Shown: piece after piece, positions 30,431-41,120 of the stretch
Numbering within the stretch: the stretch's first letter is position 1
Layout of the letters: each line of letters starts with the position of its first letter
Assembly: GCF_001307295.1 (NCBI RefSeq)
Contig: NZ_CP012700.1
Location: 4,653,001 to 4,717,000, forward strand
Direction of reading: 5' to 3'
Source: Sphingopyxis macrogoltabida
Lineage (GTDB): Bacteria; Pseudomonadota; Alphaproteobacteria; Sphingomonadales; Sphingomonadaceae
Length of the DNA stretch: 64,000 nucleotides
Program-made: the position numbers and the translations under genes
Notes under the pieces: generated by a model
Told to the model about the DNA's origin: nothing
The model's database searches: none
Seen by the model: only the letters and a program-made list of their open reading frames with translations

Positions 30431-31066
30431 TCACGCCGGGTTCGCCGCCTGCATCTCGGCGATCAGGCCGTTGTCGATTTCCTTGGCGCGCTTGTAGGCC
30501 GCGCGTTCGCGCAGCGGCGCGACATAGGTCTCGAACGCCGGGCGTGACGGGATGGTGCCGAATTGCAGCCCCCAGTCGATCTGGCTGCCGACATAGACGT
30601 CGGCGGCGGTGAAGCGGTCGCCCGCGACGAAGGCCTTGTCCGCGACCGCGCTTTCGAGCGTGTCGAGCGCCGCGGCGAGCGAGCCGAAGCCCGCCATCCG
30701 CTGTTGGTCGACATCGGGTTCGATCCCGAAATGCTTGGCGGTGATCGCCTGTTCGACGGGCCCGGCGGTGAAGAATAGCCAGCGATAATAGTCGGCGCGG
30801 TCGGCGGGCGCCGGCGCGAGCCCCGCAGCGGGGAAGGCGTCGGCGAGATAGGCGCAGATTGCAGCGCATTCGGTGATCGCCTTGCCGTTGTGGACGATCG
30901 CCGGCACCTTGCCCATCGGATTGACCGCGAGATAGGCGGCGCCCTTCATGGTCGTGCCATAATCGAGAATGCGCGGCTCATAGGGTGCGCCGACCTCTTC
31001 GAGCATCCAGCGCACGATCTGGCCGCGCGACATAGGGTTGGTATAGAAAATCAAATCTTCGGCCAT
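30431..31066 (-). CDS. Glutathione S-transferase
   Basis: This 211-aa GST has an N-terminal thioredoxin-like domain (FYTNPMSRGQIVRWMLEEVG, where serine in PMSRG is the likely catalytic residue; NPMGKVPAIVHNGKAITECA is the cis-proline and glutathione-binding ES/TE loop). The C-terminal helical domain includes DRFTAADVYVGSQIDW, which holds the N-capping box. It conjugates glutathione to electrophilic compounds. It is divergent from the CinA-like gene across about 100 bases. Confidence 0.88.
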   Translation of the reverse strand: MAEDLIFYTNPMSRGQIVRWMLEEVGAPYEPRILDYGTTMKGAAYLAVNPMGKVPAIVHNGKAITECAAICAYLADAFPAAGLAPAPADRADYYRWLFFTAGPVEQAITAKHFGIEPDVDQQRMAGFGSLAAALDTLESAVADKAFVAGDRFTAADVYVGSQIDWGLQFGTIPSRPAFETYVAPLRERAAYKRAKEIDNGLIAEMQAANPA

Positions 31067-31170
31067 CGCGCTTCTCCCACCGATTGCGAGTCGGATGCGA
31101 ACATATCAGGAACATGATCCGGCTGCCAGCGGGGTTGTTTTGTCACCATAGACAGGTAGAGCATGATGCC

Positions 31171-31932
31171 ATGAGCGACGAACGCATCTGGACCGCCGCC
31201 GTGCTGGTGATCGGCGACGAAATCCTCTCCGGCCGCACGCAGGACAAGAATGTCGCCCAGATCGCGACCTGGCTCGACGTGCAGGGCATCAGGCTGCGCG
31301 AGGTGCGCATCGTTCCCGATGTCGAGGACGAGATCGTCGATGCGCTCAACGCCATCCGCGCCCGTTATGATTATGTGTTCACCACCGGCGGCATCGGCCC
31401 GACGCACGACGACATCACCGTCGATGCGGTGGCGAAAGCGCTCGGCGTCGGCGTGATCGTCCATCCCGATGCCCGCGCGATCCTCGAACGCTATTATAGC
31501 GCGCGGGGCGGCGAACTGACCGAAGCGCGGCTGCGCATGGCGCGCACGCCCGACGGCGCCGAGCTGATCCCGAACCGCATGTCGGGCGCGCCCGGTATCC
31601 GGATCGGCAATCTGTTCGTGATGGCAGGGGTGCCGCACATCACTGCGGGGATGCTCGACGCGCTGACCGGCGAGCTCGAGGGCGGCGCGCCGCTGGTCGC
31701 GGAGACGATCGGCGCATGGGCGCCCGAGAGCGAGGTCGCCGACCTGCTGCGTCAAGGCGAAAAGGATCACCCCGGCGTCGCGATCGGCAGCTATCCCTTT
31801 TTCCGCGAGGGCAAGGTCGGTGCCAATTTCGTCATTCGATCGACCGATGGCGCTGCGGTCGCCGCCTGCGTGGCGATGCTGACCGCCGGGTTCGAGGCGC
31901 TCGGCTATCCGGTGACCGCCGGCGGCATCTGA
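31171..31932 (+). CDS. CinA/MoaB-type molybdopterin-binding domain protein
   Basis: This 253-aa protein has the MoCF_biosynth (MoaB/MogA-like) domain alone: AAVLVIGDEILSGRTQDKNV, then DYVFTTGGIGPTHDDITVDA with the GGxGxTxxD motif, and RMSGAPGIRIGNLFVMAGVP. CinA proteins act as nicotinamide-nucleotide pyrophosphatase or amidase; this short form lacks the C-terminal deamidase domain (CinA is about 400 aa). The function is probably a nucleotide pyrophosphatase, but is not shown. The tail overlaps the stop of the convergent MFS gene by 28 bases. Confidence 0.85.
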   Translation: MSDERIWTAAVLVIGDEILSGRTQDKNVAQIATWLDVQGIRLREVRIVPDVEDEIVDALNAIRARYDYVFTTGGIGPTHDDITVDAVAKALGVGVIVHPDARAILERYYSARGGELTEARLRMARTPDGAELIPNRMSGAPGIRIGNLFVMAGVPHITAGMLDALTGELEGGAPLVAETIGAWAPESEVADLLRQGEKDHPGVAIGSYPFFREGKVGANFVIRSTDGAAVAACVAMLTAGFEALGYPVTAGGI

Positions 31933-33140
31933 TCGGACGCCTGCGCGCGCGGCAGGCGGCGCAGCATCAGGATCGCCAGCCAGCCGAAGAGCGCCGCTAC
32001 GACGAAGGCTGCGCCCGGAAAATGCACCGGCGCGGCGTCGGCCGTGAAATATGCCATCGTCCCGGTGAGCAGTAGCGGCGCGACAAGCTGTCCCAGCCCC
32101 ATCGCCATCGCCGAAATCCCCTGTACCTCGCCCTGCGTCTCGGCGGTTGCGCGGCGCGACATCATCGCCATCAGCGCCGGCTGGACCGGTGCCTGCAGCG
32201 CGACGGGGATCAGCAGCAGGAAGGCGCCGACGGTCGAGGTGGTGAAGGCATAGCCGATATAGACGAGCGTCGCGACGAGGATGCCGAGCGTCGCCGCGTC
32301 GCGCTCGCCGAAGCGTGCCACCGCGGGGCCGACGACGAAGACCTGCCCGAGCGCGATCATCACCCCGACGGCGGCGAGGCTGGCGCCGATCATCCCCGGC
32401 GTCCAGCCGAGCTGGGCGATGCAATAGAAGCTCCACGTCATCGGGTAGACGAGGCTGGCGATCTGCCACAGCACCAGCACCGCCGCGACACCGTTCATCC
32501 CCGGCAGCTTGCGCATTGTCCGGAAGGCGCCGAGCGGGTTGGCGCGCCGCCAGTCGAAGGCGCGGCGGCGCTCGGGCGGCAGCGTTTCGGGAAAAATGAA
32601 GAGGCCATAGAGCATGTTGGCGGCGGCGAGGATCGCGGCGGCGACGAACGGCGCGCGCGGTCCGATCTCGCCGAGGAAGCCGCCGAGCGCCGGCCCGGCG
32701 ACGAAGCCGATGCCGAAGGCGGCGCCGACGAAGCCGAAATTGCGCGCACGCTGTTCGGGTGCGGTGATGTCGGCGATCGCCGCCTGCGCCGCGGCATAGC
32801 TGCCGCCGAAGATGCCCGACAGCGCCCGCGCGATGAACAGCCAGGGCAGGGTTTCGACCACCGTCAGCAACGCATAGTCGACCGCAAGCCCGCCGAGCGC
32901 GAGCAGCAGCACGCGCCGCCGCCCGAAGCGGTCCGACAGATTGCCGAGCACCGGCGAAGCGACGAAGGTCGCGATCGCCATGACAAGCCCGATCCACGCC
33001 CCGACCTCGATCGCATGCGGCAGGTCGATCCGCCCGACCTCCATCACGAGCTGCGGCAGCACCGGCATGATGATGCCGAAACCGACCGCATCCATGAAGA
33101 TCGTCGCGACGATGAACGGAATGGTACGCGCAGGGGTCAT
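31905..33140 (-). CDS. MFS transporter, tetracycline-resistance-like (TetA/TCR)
   Basis: This 411-aa inner-membrane exporter has twelve predicted helices. The MFS A motif [13 protein letters not shown] lies between helices 2 and 3, and the antiporter motif C-like [15 protein letters not shown] in helix 5, typical of H+-drug antiporters such as TetA. Its substrate cannot be read from sequence. The ATG at 33140 is preferred; the upstream part is charged and not membrane-like. It is divergent from the transglutaminase gene and overlaps the CinA-like gene at the 3' end. Confidence 0.87.
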   Translation of the reverse strand: MTPARTIPFIVATIFMDAVGFGIIMPVLPQLVMEVGRIDLPHAIEVGAWIGLVMAIATFVASPVLGNLSDRFGRRRVLLLALGGLAVDYALLTVVETLPWLFIARALSGIFGGSYAAAQAAIADITAPEQRARNFGFVGAAFGIGFVAGPALGGFLGEIGPRAPFVAAAILAAANMLYGLFIFPETLPPERRRAFDWRRANPLGAFRTMRKLPGMNGVAAVLVLWQIASLVYPMTWSFYCIAQLGWTPGMIGASLAAVGVMIALGQVFVVGPAVARFGERDAATLGILVATLVYIGYAFTTSTVGAFLLLIPVALQAPVQPALMAMMSRRATAETQGEVQGISAMAMGLGQLVAPLLLTGTMAYFTADAAPVHFPGAAFVVAALFGWLAILMLRRLPRAQASDQMPPAVTG

Positions 33141-33237
33141 GGAAATCTTTTCATTCTCGCCGGGGCGGATGCGGCCACCGCGCGGCCTCTTGCGTTCCTC
33201 TAGCGACATCGGATCGTTTGTGGAGCATTGTTGCGCG

Positions 33238-34014
33238 ATGAAACTCGAAATATCGGCCTCGCTTGCCTATCGCCTTCGCGATCCCGTCGACCTGATGCTG
33301 CAGATCGAGGCGGCGGCACTGCCGGACCAGCGGATAGGCGGGGCTACGCTCGACGTCGGCACCTGCACCAATTTCGCGCGCATCGCGGCGCAGGACGGGA
33401 TCGGCGAACGCATCTGGCTGAGCTGCGCCGATCGGCTCGATGCCCGATATTCGGCGACGGTCGAGATCGTGCGCGCGGCGAACGACTGGCGCGGCCTGCC
33501 GCAGGTGCCGATGCACCGGCTGCCCGCCGAGACCGTCCAATATCTCAACGAATCGCGCTATTGCCCGTCGAACAAGTTTCTGAGCTTTGTCACCGACGAG
33601 TTCGGCGGCGTCGAGGGCGGCGCAAAGATCGGGGCGATGCGCGACTGGATCGAGACGCATTTCACCTATGCCGCGGGATCGAGCGATGCCGACACCGGCG
33701 CGCTCGACAGTTTCGTCGAACGGCGCGGGGTCTGTCGCGACTATGCCCATGTGATGGTGACGCTGGCGCGCGCCGCCGCGATCCCGGCGCGGGTCGCGAG
33801 CGGCTATGCGCCTGACGTTGCCCCGCAGGACTTCCATGCGGTCGTCGAGGTGTATCTGGGCGGCAGCTGGCACCTCGTCGATGCGACCGGGATGGCCGAC
33901 GCCGGCGATATAGCCGTGATCGGCGTCGGCCGCGACGCGGCCGACATCAGTTTCCTCACCGCCTATGGCGAGATCGAGCTGATCGAGCAGCAGGTGACGG
34001 TGGAAGTGGTTTAG
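33238..34014 (+). CDS. Transglutaminase-like cysteine protease family protein
   Basis: This is a 258-aa protein. The first 100 residues form a beta-rich N-terminal region (DAPs such as LEISASLAYRLRDPVDLMLQ). The transglutaminase core then supplies the triad: Cys in FVERRGVCRDYAHV, His in QDFHAVVEVYL and Asp in HLVDATGM. Such domains hydrolyse peptide or amide bonds. The gene is not part of the usual alpha-E/circular ATP-grasp cluster here, so its function is unknown; cytoplasmic location is inferred because no signal peptide is seen. Confidence 0.82.
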   Translation: MKLEISASLAYRLRDPVDLMLQIEAAALPDQRIGGATLDVGTCTNFARIAAQDGIGERIWLSCADRLDARYSATVEIVRAANDWRGLPQVPMHRLPAETVQYLNESRYCPSNKFLSFVTDEFGGVEGGAKIGAMRDWIETHFTYAAGSSDADTGALDSFVERRGVCRDYAHVMVTLARAAAIPARVASGYAPDVAPQDFHAVVEVYLGGSWHLVDATGMADAGDIAVIGVGRDAADISFLTAYGEIELIEQQVTVEVV

Positions 34015-34028
34015 CGGAAGCGAGGGGC

Positions 34029-34121
34029 CGGCACGGCAAAGCCGTGCCGTCAGTCCCGCTGCGCGGGCGGGCCGGGCTTTCGCCGGTCGCGATTTAGCCC
34101 TGCTAAATCGCCGCGAAAGCC
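34029..34121. terminator. Nested hairpins next to tRNA-Gly
   Basis: The space between the transglutaminase gene and tRNA-Gly (34,015-34,329 including the tRNA) holds a perfect 9-bp stem (CGGCACGGC-AAA-GCCGTGCCG, 34029-34049). It also holds a nested pair directly behind the tRNA: an outer 9-bp stem (GGCTTTCGC / GCGAAAGCC) around an inner 9-bp stem (CGATTTAGC / GCTAAATCG) at 34075-34121. They may end tRNA transcription; no long T run is seen, so the role is not certain. Confidence 0.5.
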
Positions 34122-34195
34122 TGGAGCGGGTGAAGGGAATCGAACCCTCGTCGTAAGCTTGGGAAGCTTCTGCTCTACCATTGAGCTACACCCGC
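34122..34195 (-). tRNA. tRNA-Gly (CCC)
   Basis: Read on the minus strand, the gene begins GCGGGTGTAGCTCAATGGTA, has the anticodon arm AAGC-TTCCCAA-GCTT with anticodon CCC, the T arm AGGGTTCGATTCCCT, and an encoded CCA. The structure is complete. It is a single-gene unit between convergent or divergent protein genes. Its 3' end points away from the accessory genes at 35.5-38.9 kb. Confidence 0.95.
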
Positions 34196-34329
34196 ATCGC
34201 CGCCGCCTTTGCCGTTTTCGCGCGCCGCGGTCAATGGCTTGCTGTGCGCCTGCCCTCTTCCCACCGCACCGGTTCCGCTTGCATGGCGCGGCGGGGGTGA
34301 TAGGCAGGCGGCGGGTCGAGGGAGGAAGC

Positions 34330-35007
34330 ATGTTCCGATTGACCCTGACGTCCGGCGCCGCGATTGCCGCGTCGCTTTTCCTTTGCTCGCCCTTGCTCGC
34401 CCAGACCGGCGCCACGCCCGCTAAGGTCGAGGGGCTGCCCGCGACCGAGTGGGAGGCGGCCTATGCCAAGCCGCTCGACGATGCAGCGGTCGCCGCGCCC
34501 GAGATCTTCCGGCTGCTGACCGAATGGGCGCCGGTGAAGGACCCGAAGAACCCCGGCCTTTACCGCAAGTATATCGGCGAAGACGAAGCGAAGCTGGTGA
34601 TCCGCCATCTCCGCCGCGACGGCAAACTCGATGCGGGCGAGATCGACCTGCTCGAGGAATTCGCCTTTCCCAAGGACCGCGTGATCCAGCTCACCCGCCT
34701 CGGCACCGACGGCAAGCCCGACAAACCGAGCAAGACCGCAGTGACGACCCCGCCGGGGATGATGCAGAGCTTTGCCCGCGAGCTCGTCGCGATGTGGCAG
34801 AGTGAATGGGAAAGGCCCGACGCCACCGGCTGGCCGACGCTCGCCGGAATTTACGCCCGCGACCCGAAGCAGGCCGAGCTGTTGCACAAGCGCGTGCGCG
34901 CGGCGGGGTGCGGCGCCCCGAAGCGGGCGGGATCGTGCGCGCGCATCAGGAACATCGCGAGATGCTCGGGATATTCGCGCCGCTCGCCGACCTGTTCGCC
35001 TTTGTAA
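34330..35007 (+). CDS. Hypothetical secreted protein, 3' end uncertain
   Basis: This 225-aa frame has a signal peptide (MFRLTLTSGAAIAASLFLCS, cleavage near LLAQ) and a GGAGGAAGC site before the ATG. The body (residues 25-185) is acidic/helical with AKLVIRHLRRDGKLDAGEID and FARELVAMWQSEWER. The last 35 residues, after about position 34905, are arginine/cysteine-rich and look like translation of the opposite gene. The true C-terminus is probably lost at a junction with the convergent gene. Family is not recognised. Confidence 0.6.
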   Translation: MFRLTLTSGAAIAASLFLCSPLLAQTGATPAKVEGLPATEWEAAYAKPLDDAAVAAPEIFRLLTEWAPVKDPKNPGLYRKYIGEDEAKLVIRHLRRDGKLDAGEIDLLEEFAFPKDRVIQLTRLGTDGKPDKPSKTAVTTPPGMMQSFARELVAMWQSEWERPDATGWPTLAGIYARDPKQAELLHKRVRAAGCGAPKRAGSCARIRNIARCSGYSRRSPTCSPL

Positions 35008-35351
35008 AAGATCGGCACGGCGACGCCGTGGACCGCGCGCGCCAGCGCCGCATCGACGAGGCGCCGCATCCCGAAATCGATCGCCGCATCCCACGCCAGC
35101 CGAAACGCCTGCGCATCGGGGCGGCGGCGGAGGTTATAGGCGGACGTCGCCGACAGCCCGACACTCGCCGCCGCCTCGGTCACGCAGGCCGACGACGCGA
35201 GCGCCTCGATGAACTTGCGCTGGCGATCGGGCGTCCAGCCGGCGCTGCGCTGTCGCTGCAACTGTGCCGGCGCAAAGGAGGGGAGCGAGGCGGCGAGGCT
35301 TTGCAAAGCGTCGGGCCGGGCGGGGCGAGCGGGCGGGGTCTGGTTTGTCAT
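34851..35351 (-). CDS. HTH hypothetical protein, C-terminus probably truncated
   Basis: This 166-aa protein has a terminase-small-subunit/HTH-like domain: WTPDRQRKFIEALASSACVT, then EAAASVGLSATSAYNLRRRP. A helical region follows with YPEHLAMFLMRAHDPARFGA. Related sphingomonad proteins with this layout usually continue after that point, but here the frame enters the 3' part of the convergent gene and ends in a poor tail. It is likely a DNA-binding protein of unknown role. The overlap with the plus-strand gene is 157 bases. Confidence 0.6.
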   Translation of the reverse strand: MTNQTPPARPARPDALQSLAASLPSFAPAQLQRQRSAGWTPDRQRKFIEALASSACVTEAAASVGLSATSAYNLRRRPDAQAFRLAWDAAIDFGMRRLVDAALARAVHGVAVPIFYKGEQVGERREYPEHLAMFLMRAHDPARFGAPHPAARTRLCNSSACFGSRA

Positions 35352-35473
35352 CCGGCAGGATGAAGCATGGCGGGATAATGTAGGAAAGGGGGTGCGAGGG
35401 TCGGGGATACGAAATAGGATCGGGCGGCCGCGGTGGGGCAGGTTCGACGTCCGGTCGCGACCGATTGCAGACG

Positions 35474-36055
35474 TTAAGCGCGGCTGTATATCTCCAAGTC
35501 CGAAGATGTAGCTATGACCAGAGATCTACCGGTCGGGGAAAAACCATATGCTACCAATGAGGACGACAACGGCCTTAGCTTAAACAACTCGGGTTCGGTT
35601 GCAGGAGGATTCCACAGCATTGTCTGTCCCGGTGGACACAGGAAAAACTCTTCCTCTGGCCATGAAAGCGGATGCAGTTCGATAAGCCATCCGTCTTCGG
35701 TGGCGTGGGATAAGCCGCCGCCGGAGATCCCGGCTACTCGAATCTGCTGCCCCACCAACGGGCCTATGCCTTCGGCCTCTAAAGAACTGAAATCGGGGTA
35801 ATATTCTTCATCATCTCTTGCGACTTTGCCGCCGGTTGCGCAATCAACGACGCCACGTCCGCTAACCGAGACAACCAAGAGTAGGTCAGATTTCGACGCA
35901 AACCCAATGTGCTGAAGGCCGCCTACGGCGACTGTTGTCAATTTACGCCACACCCCTAAAGCACTGGCAGGCGCGAGCCCGTCCAAATACCGGAATCGAT
36001 CTCTAAGGTGGCTAGGCACCGTGCCTTTGCCAGTTGGTTTAGCTCTCTTGAACAT
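35474..36055 (-). CDS. Hypothetical protein of accessory island
   Basis: This 193-aa protein is unassigned. It is less GC-rich than its surroundings, with a beta-rich pattern (LTTVAVGGLQHIGFASKSDL, LLLVVSVSGRGVVDC, TEDGWLIELHPLSWPEEEFF) and a repeated GLxxxG-type spacing. No membrane or signal segment is seen. The first bases overlap the end of the 2H phosphoesterase gene by 17 bases, so they may be expressed together. Its codon use differs from the host genes, which points to horizontal arrival. Confidence 0.55.
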   Translation of the reverse strand: MFKRAKPTGKGTVPSHLRDRFRYLDGLAPASALGVWRKLTTVAVGGLQHIGFASKSDLLLVVSVSGRGVVDCATGGKVARDDEEYYPDFSSLEAEGIGPLVGQQIRVAGISGGGLSHATEDGWLIELHPLSWPEEEFFLCPPGQTMLWNPPATEPELFKLRPLSSSLVAYGFSPTGRSLVIATSSDLEIYSRA

Positions 36056-36620
36056 AGCCTCGTTGTAAAGAAGCGCCGTCCGCTTTCCACCCCAAAGCTG
36101 CCCCTGTCAGCCCGCCCCCCCCGCGCAGCCTCCACCGGCCATGTTCGACATGGGTGGTCTTGCCGACGATGCTTTCGGTCAGGATGATCTCGTCGACCGT
36201 CCAGCCGATCGGCGGCATTTTCTGTGCGTTCAAGCGATCGCCGCGATAGTTGATCGTGATGTGCGGTTCGGGGGTGGTGCCGTCCATGATCGGTGCCTTT
36301 TCGCGCAGCAGATGGTCGACCAGCGCCTTCTGGAACGCCCGCGCCTCCGCCAGCGGATCGCGCGTGCGCAGCGTCACCGCCTTGCGATTCTCGATCCGGT
36401 CGAAGCGGAGCGGGAAGGGCGCCGCGGCGAAGCTCCCCAGCGCGGCGATGGTCGCGGGCAGCCACTCGGGCGGCGCACGGTGCAGGTCGTAGAGCGAGAT
36501 GAGCGTGACATGGAGCAGCTCGGGCCCGCGCCCGGGGTCGTTGCGGGGCAACGCGGCGATCGCCGCCTGCACCTCCGGCGGCGGCTTGGCCATGACGTAG
36601 AGGGGGTTCCGGGCGCGCAT
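36039..36620 (-). CDS. 2'-5' RNA ligase family / 2H phosphoesterase
   Basis: This 193-aa protein has the two HxT/S motifs of the 2H phosphoesterase superfamily: LHVTLISL (about residue 37) and PHITINYR (about residue 120), spaced about 80 residues apart. Members cleave 2',3'-cyclic phosphates or 2'-5' oligonucleotides in RNA repair, and some are anti-defense factors. The ATG at 36620 is used; a second start ten codons in (MAKPPPEV) is possible. It lies next to an unknown protein and a Fic protein in an island with unusual composition. Confidence 0.82.
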   Translation of the reverse strand: MRARNPLYVMAKPPPEVQAAIAALPRNDPGRGPELLHVTLISLYDLHRAPPEWLPATIAALGSFAAAPFPLRFDRIENRKAVTLRTRDPLAEARAFQKALVDHLLREKAPIMDGTTPEPHITINYRGDRLNAQKMPPIGWTVDEIILTESIVGKTTHVEHGRWRLRGGGGLTGAALGWKADGASLQRGYVQES

Positions 36621-36781
36621 GGGTGGGAATGTAGCATGGTGTGGGGGTGGTGCGAGACTGTACGAAGCGGGATCGAAGCTGATCCGTTTTGGTTTCCAAC
36701 GTTCGTTGAAAAGGAGAAAGTAGTTTTCAACGAAACAAAGATTTTGTAGAAAACTCCCGACCCATCTTCAAGGAAGCGAGA

Positions 36782-37933
36782 ATGGAACAGAACGGGTTTG
36801 GCGAAGCTGCTACCGGCACCCTCGTTCCAACGATTGGCGGGCGCAAAGCCTTTGTGCCGCACAAACTGCCGCCTGTGCTCGACCTGAATCCGCTGGCGGC
36901 ACAGCTTTCCGCAGCCTCTCAGGCTATTGGCGAGTTGCGCGGGATTGGCCGCGGCATGGCCAACCCGATGCTTCTTATCCGCCCTCTGCAGAGGCGCGAA
37001 GCCGTTTCGTCGTCGGGCATGGAGGGCACCTACACGACGCTGTCCGATCTATTCTTGTTTGAAGCCGGGGCGGGCGATGCCGGGAAGCGCGAGGATAATC
37101 GGGAGGTCTATAATTATGTGCGGGGCTTGGAAACCGCCATTCAGCAGCTAGATGAACTGCCGATATCGAGTCGCCTGCTACGCAATGCGCATCGCTTGCT
37201 GCTCGATGGCGTGGCGAAGCACCGTGGCGCCGCTGTCGATGCCGGCGAGCTCAAGCGGGATCAGAACTGGATAGGCGGAACTGGACGGATCGAGACGGCA
37301 CGTTTCATCCCGCCGCCGCCGCGCGAGGCCGCCGATGCGCTGGACGATCTGGCCAAGTTCATCAATCGGGCGGATCGGGGCGACCTGCCGCCGCTGATCG
37401 ATGCGGCGCTGGCGCATTATCAGTTCGAGACGATCCACCCGTTCGCCGACGGGAACGGCCGTGTCGGCCGGATGCTGATCACGCTGATCCTGATCCAGAG
37501 CGACACGCTACGTCAGCCGCTGCTCTATATGTCGCCGTGGCTGGAGCGGCATAAGGACCGCTATATCGACCTGATGTACGAGGTATCGCGGAAGGGCGAA
37601 TGGCTGCCGTGGCTGTCTTTCTTTCTGGAAGCGGTGACCGAATCCGCGCTCGGCACGATCCGCGTCGTCGAGCGGTTGCAGGATTTGCAGACGCAGTATC
37701 GCGAGCGGTTCCAGCAAGCGCGGCAGTCGGCCTTGCTGCCGCGTATCATCGATCTGGCGTTTCAGCAGCCCGCGATGACGATCACGGACATCGCGCAGCA
37801 GATCGGCGTGACCTATCAGGCGTCGGCGAACAATGTAGCGGTGCTGGTGGGGGCGGGTGTCGCGAGCGAGATCGGCAGCCATCCGAAGGTGATCGTGTTT
37901 GATGAGATATTGGAGGCGCTCAGGGTGGAGTGA
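36782..37933 (+). CDS. Fic family protein (AMP-transferase type)
   Basis: This is a 383-aa protein. The catalytic Fic motif is HPFADGNGRVGR (about residues 219-230) with the base histidine. Near the N-terminus lies VSSSGMEGTYTT (about 77-88), which fits the inhibitory (S/T)xxxE(G/N) helix of class II self-inhibited Fic proteins. A winged HTH-like C-terminal domain (MTITDIAQQIGVTYQASANN) follows. Fic enzymes transfer AMP from ATP to a hydroxyl of a target protein. It is plus-strand, divergent from the 2H phosphoesterase. The target is unknown. Confidence 0.9.
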   Translation: MEQNGFGEAATGTLVPTIGGRKAFVPHKLPPVLDLNPLAAQLSAASQAIGELRGIGRGMANPMLLIRPLQRREAVSSSGMEGTYTTLSDLFLFEAGAGDAGKREDNREVYNYVRGLETAIQQLDELPISSRLLRNAHRLLLDGVAKHRGAAVDAGELKRDQNWIGGTGRIETARFIPPPPREAADALDDLAKFINRADRGDLPPLIDAALAHYQFETIHPFADGNGRVGRMLITLILIQSDTLRQPLLYMSPWLERHKDRYIDLMYEVSRKGEWLPWLSFFLEAVTESALGTIRVVERLQDLQTQYRERFQQARQSALLPRIIDLAFQQPAMTITDIAQQIGVTYQASANNVAVLVGAGVASEIGSHPKVIVFDEILEALRVE

Positions 37934-37936
37934 TGA

Positions 37937-38851
37937 TCACAAATCGCCGGTTTGATAAAATTGGCGAACCTTTTTCATGAACGTTGCGAAGTCGCGGTTC
38001 TCATCAGCCAATCTACTGCACATCGACCATTCCACCGACAATCTTTCGCGCGCCGGGATTCGGATCACGCTTTCGGTTGGACTTTCCATATCAATTTCGA
38101 TCAGTCCAATCCCATGGACGCCATAAAGCATCTGAATTTCTCGAAGTGTGTCAGCCCCCTCGATTTCAGCAGCCGCTAGATAACCGAAACTTGCCCATGA
38201 AGAGTTAGATACGGCTTGGAAATACGCTTCACGGACGTTGGAACGATTCAGCAGCCTCTTCACTTCGAAAGACCAAAGCCGAGCTCGACGCTCTCCACTA
38301 TGCTGCAAAGCGCCCGTAACTTCCTTATTCATTCCTGCCGTCAAAGATTCGATGGCCACGATGTCAGGATAAAGCCATTTATTCCCGCCAAGGCCACGGC
38401 GGTTTGACGCTGTAGCTTCGTTTATGCGGGACGCAGACGCCCCTGCCTCAGACGAGACAAATTCTATAAGCATGGGGTAAAGGTCACGCTCAAGCGCCCG
38501 AGGCTGCTCGTTCGTTTGCTCCGTCGAAGGCTGGGCAAAATCGTTTCCCGCCTCTTCCGCCTCGTCGATTTCCTCTGCTTCTGTCTTGTCCGTCCAATAA
38601 TATTTTCTTGGTCGGCCTTCTGTCGTTCTCAGGCTCGGAAATTTTAGCTGCCAAGTCGGGCGATTGGCTCCGATCTCGGCAACCAGTTGATTTAGCAGAG
38701 CAGCTTCCGAATCTATGAAACTACTCCGTTCGATCTTATCGAGCGTTTCAGTGCGATAAGTTGCGTGAATCCACTCTGCAATTTGTCGAGCTTTGAAGCG
38801 CTGGTCAGGATGCGCCTTGAGCAGTTCAAAAGTTCGTTCTCGAAGATTCAA
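37937..38851 (-). CDS. HrgA-like (COG2958) protein, HTH plus PD-(D/E)XK-like nuclease
   Basis: This 304-aa protein has an N-terminal wHTH (ELLKAHPDQRFKARQIAEWI ... SEAALLNQLVAEI, then TTEGRPRKYYW). The C-terminal part has the order E130 (MLIEF), P162-D163 (YPDIVAIE), E196-V-K198 (LWSFEVKRLL) and an aromatic/Gln helix (EAYFQAVSNSSWASFGYLAA). This fits a PD-(D/E)XK restriction-nuclease fold. HrgA proteins occur beside DNA methyltransferases in Helicobacter and act in defense or foreign-DNA control; here no methyltransferase is adjacent. It is convergent with the Fic gene. Confidence 0.75.
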   Translation of the reverse strand: MNLRERTFELLKAHPDQRFKARQIAEWIHATYRTETLDKIERSSFIDSEAALLNQLVAEIGANRPTWQLKFPSLRTTEGRPRKYYWTDKTEAEEIDEAEEAGNDFAQPSTEQTNEQPRALERDLYPMLIEFVSSEAGASASRINEATASNRRGLGGNKWLYPDIVAIESLTAGMNKEVTGALQHSGERRARLWSFEVKRLLNRSNVREAYFQAVSNSSWASFGYLAAAEIEGADTLREIQMLYGVHGIGLIEIDMESPTESVIRIPARERLSVEWSMCSRLADENRDFATFMKKVRQFYQTGDL

Positions 38852-38903
38852 GCCACTTGCCCCCTGAAAACATGCCGCAAATAAATATCAGCTTATGCGC
38901 GTG

Positions 38904-40947
<2,044 letters not shown>

Positions 40948-41120
40948 GGACGGGGTTATAGGCGGCGGGGGGCGGGCTGTCGAGCGGGGATACGGGGCGG
41001 CGGACGAAGAATCAGCTCCGCTAAGTCTCTGGTCGCGGACCATTTTATATTTGACGGCGACTTTGCCGAATTCCCAAGTAGCGGCGAATCATAGCTGCTT
41101 GTTTCGGGGGCATTTTATTT

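Noticed and set aside
34122..38851. Island at 35.5-38.9 kb integrated into tRNA-Gly
   Set aside because: The tRNA 3' end points to the other side, no integrase is present, and no repeat of the tRNA end was seen near 38.9 kb.
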